Under the pieces are notes generated by a model that had not been told where the DNA came from, did no database searches, and saw only the letters and a program-made list of their open reading frames with translations. A program made the position numbers and the translations under genes. A stretch of DNA of 64,000 nt, taken from assembly GCA_039619475.1 (NCBI GenBank), contig CM077115.1:443208792-443272791 (forward strand), given 5' to 3'. The first letter of the stretch is position 1. Each line of letters starts with the position of its first letter. Origin of the DNA: Icerya purchasi (lineage: Eukaryota > Arthropoda > Insecta > Hemiptera > Monophlebidae). This document shows positions 61,389 to 64,000 of the stretch, one piece after another.

Positions 61389-61422
61389 TTTTTTTTTTTT
61401 TTTTTTTTGTTTTTACTTATTT

Positions 61423-61563
61423 ATGTCGATGGTATTTAAGTTGCTCCAGTCTGCTCAGAAAAACTGGAACCGGTTAAAGGGGTTTGATTTACTGACCCTG
61501 GGGTTGTAAATAACGTTCAATTTAAGGATGGAGAACGGGTTCATGAAGCATCAGAACGAAATA
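61423..61563 (+). pseudogene. IS256-type transposase, C-terminal piece
   Basis: Plus-strand frame: MSMVFKLLQSAQKNWNRLKG, FDLLTL, then after a one-base shift VVNNVQFKDGERVHEASERN. This is the conserved end of bacterial IS256-family transposases (MVFKL...A...W.RL.G...L..V..GV.F.DG). IS256 proteins are DDE transposases of bacteria; eukaryotic Mutator relatives are far more divergent. T20 (61389-61408) precedes it. The next part of the protein is present but inverted (61569-61861). Confidence 0.75.
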
Positions 61564-61568
61564 TAGCC

Positions 61569-61861
61569 TTACGTCGCAAAAGACGATTCAATCGGGCTTG
61601 TCGTTCTTATTGACGCCCAGTGCTCTGACGGGAAGTCGTAGAATGTTAGCAGTTCTTTACGATCTTTCTCCAGGTTTTTCATCGCTGTAGGATACTTAGC
61701 TGAAAACCTTACCAGTAACACATCAAGCGATTTGTTAGCAGCATCACAGCTCTCAGCCAGCCAGACGTCCTACAGCAGCTCAGTCTTAACTTTCGGTTGC
61801 ATCGCATCTATTTTTAGCACATGCGCATATTTTTCATCAACAAATAACGGCTTTAAAGGGG
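61569..61861 (-). pseudogene. IS256-type transposase, preceding piece (inverted)
   Basis: Minus-strand frame from 61860: VKTELL, stop, DVWLAESCDAANKSLDVLL, RFSAKYPTAMKNLEKDRKEL, LTFYDFPSEHWASIRTTSPI, ESSFAT, then TAA. YDFP-EHW--IRTT-PIES-FAT, just upstream of the piece above in the protein, is the signature of bacterial IS256 transposases. Only one internal stop in 95 codons. The N-terminal half with the first two catalytic Asp residues is not present. The junction with the + strand piece is at about 61565. Confidence 0.82.
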
Positions 61862-61863
61862 GG

Positions 61864-62770
61864 TTTTTTTTTTTTTTTTTGAGCCGGTCAACCAGGGAGA
61901 CCTCACCCAGAAACAATAAGAAAAAGAGTTAACTAATTAAAACTTCATTCGATCGGAAATGGCAGGAACAACAGACACTGAGGGGGAATAGACGGGATAT
62001 AGGAAGCACAGTAGGGAGCAGGAAGCCTCGACTTCAAAAGGAGTAAATAAAGGGAAGAGCATTCCTCAGAAAGAGCAGAACACTCAAAGGAAATAGCATC
62101 GCGGATAAGTTCCTCATTCGGATATAGATGATAAATAAGGTGAGGAAGCCAAAGAGAGACGAAAAAACGGGTAGCGGGCAACAGGGTGTGATTGAAGCGT
62201 AATCGAATAATAGGGACAACAATAACAGAACGTGGAAAAGACGGGAATTCTGAGAACCAAGAATTAGTAGGAAGGTTAGGCTGAATTGAAAGTTAGAAGG
62301 AACTATCATTGGTAAAAGAAGAAGGGTACATATCCGACCGAGATTTAAAGTGAAATTTCTTACTTAGGGATAATAGATCAGAACTAGGGAAGTAAAAGAG
62401 GGAGCGGGCAGCAACCTAAGCCACAAGCATCCGCTATTTCGTTACCCTCGATGCCTCTATGACACGAGTAGATGAAAGGAAAGATCGTGTATGAGAGATC
62501 GTATACGAAGTAAACTAATTGAAGGGCACTCATGGAGTGAGATATTATCAGATAGTGGAAAAAGTTACCGATTGGAGGAAATATAGATAATCGTAAATAG
62601 GATAGTTCTTAATTCATTTGTGAAAATAGAACAGAAAGGCGGAAGACGAAAGGATTATTCGGAAAAATTAAAAAAGGGGCATAATAAAGGAAGCCCCAAC
62701 ACCACTAGGGGGGGACCTTCAGAGCCGTCAGTGAAGATGAGTATATGAGAAGGAAAGAGGGAACTGATAA
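61864..62770 (-). mobile_element. I-like LINE 3' part, minus strand
   Basis: A17 tail (T17 at 61864-61880), then the same 3' signature as at 9970 and 7725. Minus-strand frames contain IFTDGS (RNase H, near 62735), HRGIEGNEIADA (near 62440) and a FECSALSEECSSLYLLLLKS segment (C-terminal Cys/His region, near 62070). Frameshifts and stops throughout. The family is that of 8816-10012. It lies beside the IS256-like fragments. Confidence 0.78.
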
Positions 62771-62829
62771 TGCTGTGAAATTCCCGTGTAATACATACAA
62801 TCTAGCGAATATGACAGAACTGTGGTACC

Positions 62830-64000
62830 ATTTATGTGTAGTGTTTGCATTATTGATAAGAGTAAATTATTTCTTCTGCAGCCGCTAGAAAATAAAGAAC
62901 GACACACTCTATACCGATTAAACTAATTTCGAAAGAAACAATCGAAAAGGTTAATTAAACATTTCAACCGTTGTGTAAATTTTCAGTCGTGACCGACGAA
63001 TGTTTAATTTAAATAAATCAGTTAAAAAACATTCGATTATGTGAAGAACTCTAAATGGCAGCACGTAACGGATCGAACACAGTTCCTGCTGATTTTGAGT
63101 AATTACACACACATTCGACAATTTATTGATTGTCGCGATCGGCCGAATTGGTTTTGTTCACTTTAGTTGACATTCGGTCAATTTATCTAATTCATTCCTT
63201 ACGAATTTGTTCACGCCGCATTTACACATATCTCCATGGTTAGAATAAGCCCGCACCATACAGGTAATCGTTTTTGCAAATAATAACGATTTGAATCTAA
63301 AACGCTCTGATTATACATAAATTTACTGTACACACAATCCATACCTTTTTTATTTTTATATACAAATATTTAAATCTCATACTTTTAATTTTGCGTGAAA
63401 AATTGAACAAAGCCTACGAATACCGTATCGATTTTCTTAATCTTTTCTTCAATTTGAAATAAATAAAACCACATTTTAAAATGAGAATTTCGGTTAGTTA
63501 CATAGCCATGCTGAAAACCGGAACAACAACAAAACTTGCATCTTATCGAAATTACCAAAAGATAAATCGAGATCTATTGTAGACTTGGGGAATTTTTGTA
63601 ATTTTCGTAATTTTTGAAATCTCATCTTACCTAATTAAAATAACGTCGCTGCTGCTGCTGGTATAAAATAACTATTAACTGGTATCAAAACGAAAAAATG
63701 GTCGCAGACTGGGGGGGGGGATAACGATTTCCCTATTATTTATTTATTTATTTATTTATTTATTATTTTTTTTCAACATTTTCGTAATTATACTTGGAAT
63801 AATGTATTGGAACATTTTAATGAAAGTAATGAAAATTACTCTACTTTTTCGTAGCGGGTACTTTTACATATACATATGCGCGAAAGTATGTACATATATA
63901 CTACATGCAGATAATGAAATCGCAAAATTCGTGAAATGTGAAGTAAAAGTAAAGTAAGTCTCATATCTTTGACAGGGCATTGTCGGGGATTGTGAAGTTA
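62830..64000. other. Downstream DNA, nothing recognised
   Basis: No gene. A TTTA tetranucleotide tract occurs at about 63738-63765, a G run near 63711. From about 63930 the sequence matches the reverse complement of 42440-42500 (TAACTTCACAATCCCCGAC, CCCTGTCAA), a repeat that runs off the window. Confidence 0.5.

Noticed and set aside
61423..61861. Twin-priming inversion of a transposase mRNA
   Set aside because: Twin priming inverts the 5' part upstream of a sense 3' part with poly(A); here the orientation of the two pieces is the opposite.

Overview
This is eukaryotic nuclear DNA, AT-rich and full of transposable elements. Insect affinity is suggested by the mix of LINEs with RNase H domains, several hAT families, a short Helitron, a tRNA-headed SINE and a piggyBac-like element, and by the conserved gene. 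A hemipteran is plausible, but the order cannot be fixed from sequence alone.

One host gene is evident, on the + strand: ten coding exons between 14074 and 58034 encoding about 514 residues of an SLC26-family anion transporter (SulP/prestin-like), from the transmembrane core through the C-terminal STAS domain to a stop codon at 58032-58034. All exon junctions keep phase and carry GT/AG signals. The first exons (roughly the first 130 residues of a typical family member) were not found and probably lie upstream of the window. Introns range from 97 bp to 14.5 kb, and almost every other recognisable feature sits in them.

Layout: 1-14073 holds upstream DNA with LINE fragments (3011-4200 minus; 7346-7763 and 8816-10012 plus), a nested repeat pair (10016-11121) and a Helitron (12637-13604). 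Intron 1 (14247-23115) holds LINE RNase H relics, a hAT relic, a LINE broken by a SINE, and a long palindrome. Intron 3 (23483-37945) holds several hAT-type MITEs, a 203-bp near-perfect palindrome, a 1,000-bp hAT element with an exact 8-bp target duplication, and a nearly intact 4.5-kb LINE. That LINE is inserted in one arm of an inverted duplication whose other arm (39687-41162, intron 4) preserves the empty site. Later introns hold LINE and hAT relics, a pogo-like MITE, and a 1.2-kb foldback element.

Downstream of the gene (58035-64000) are a piggyBac-like element, a long TA/CA repeat, and a surprising pair of fragments at 61423-61861. These match the C-terminal half of a bacterial IS256-type transposase, in two opposite orientations, and lie between two oligo(T) tracts next to a minus-strand LINE. 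This is the strongest candidate for a horizontally acquired or chimeric sequence in the window.
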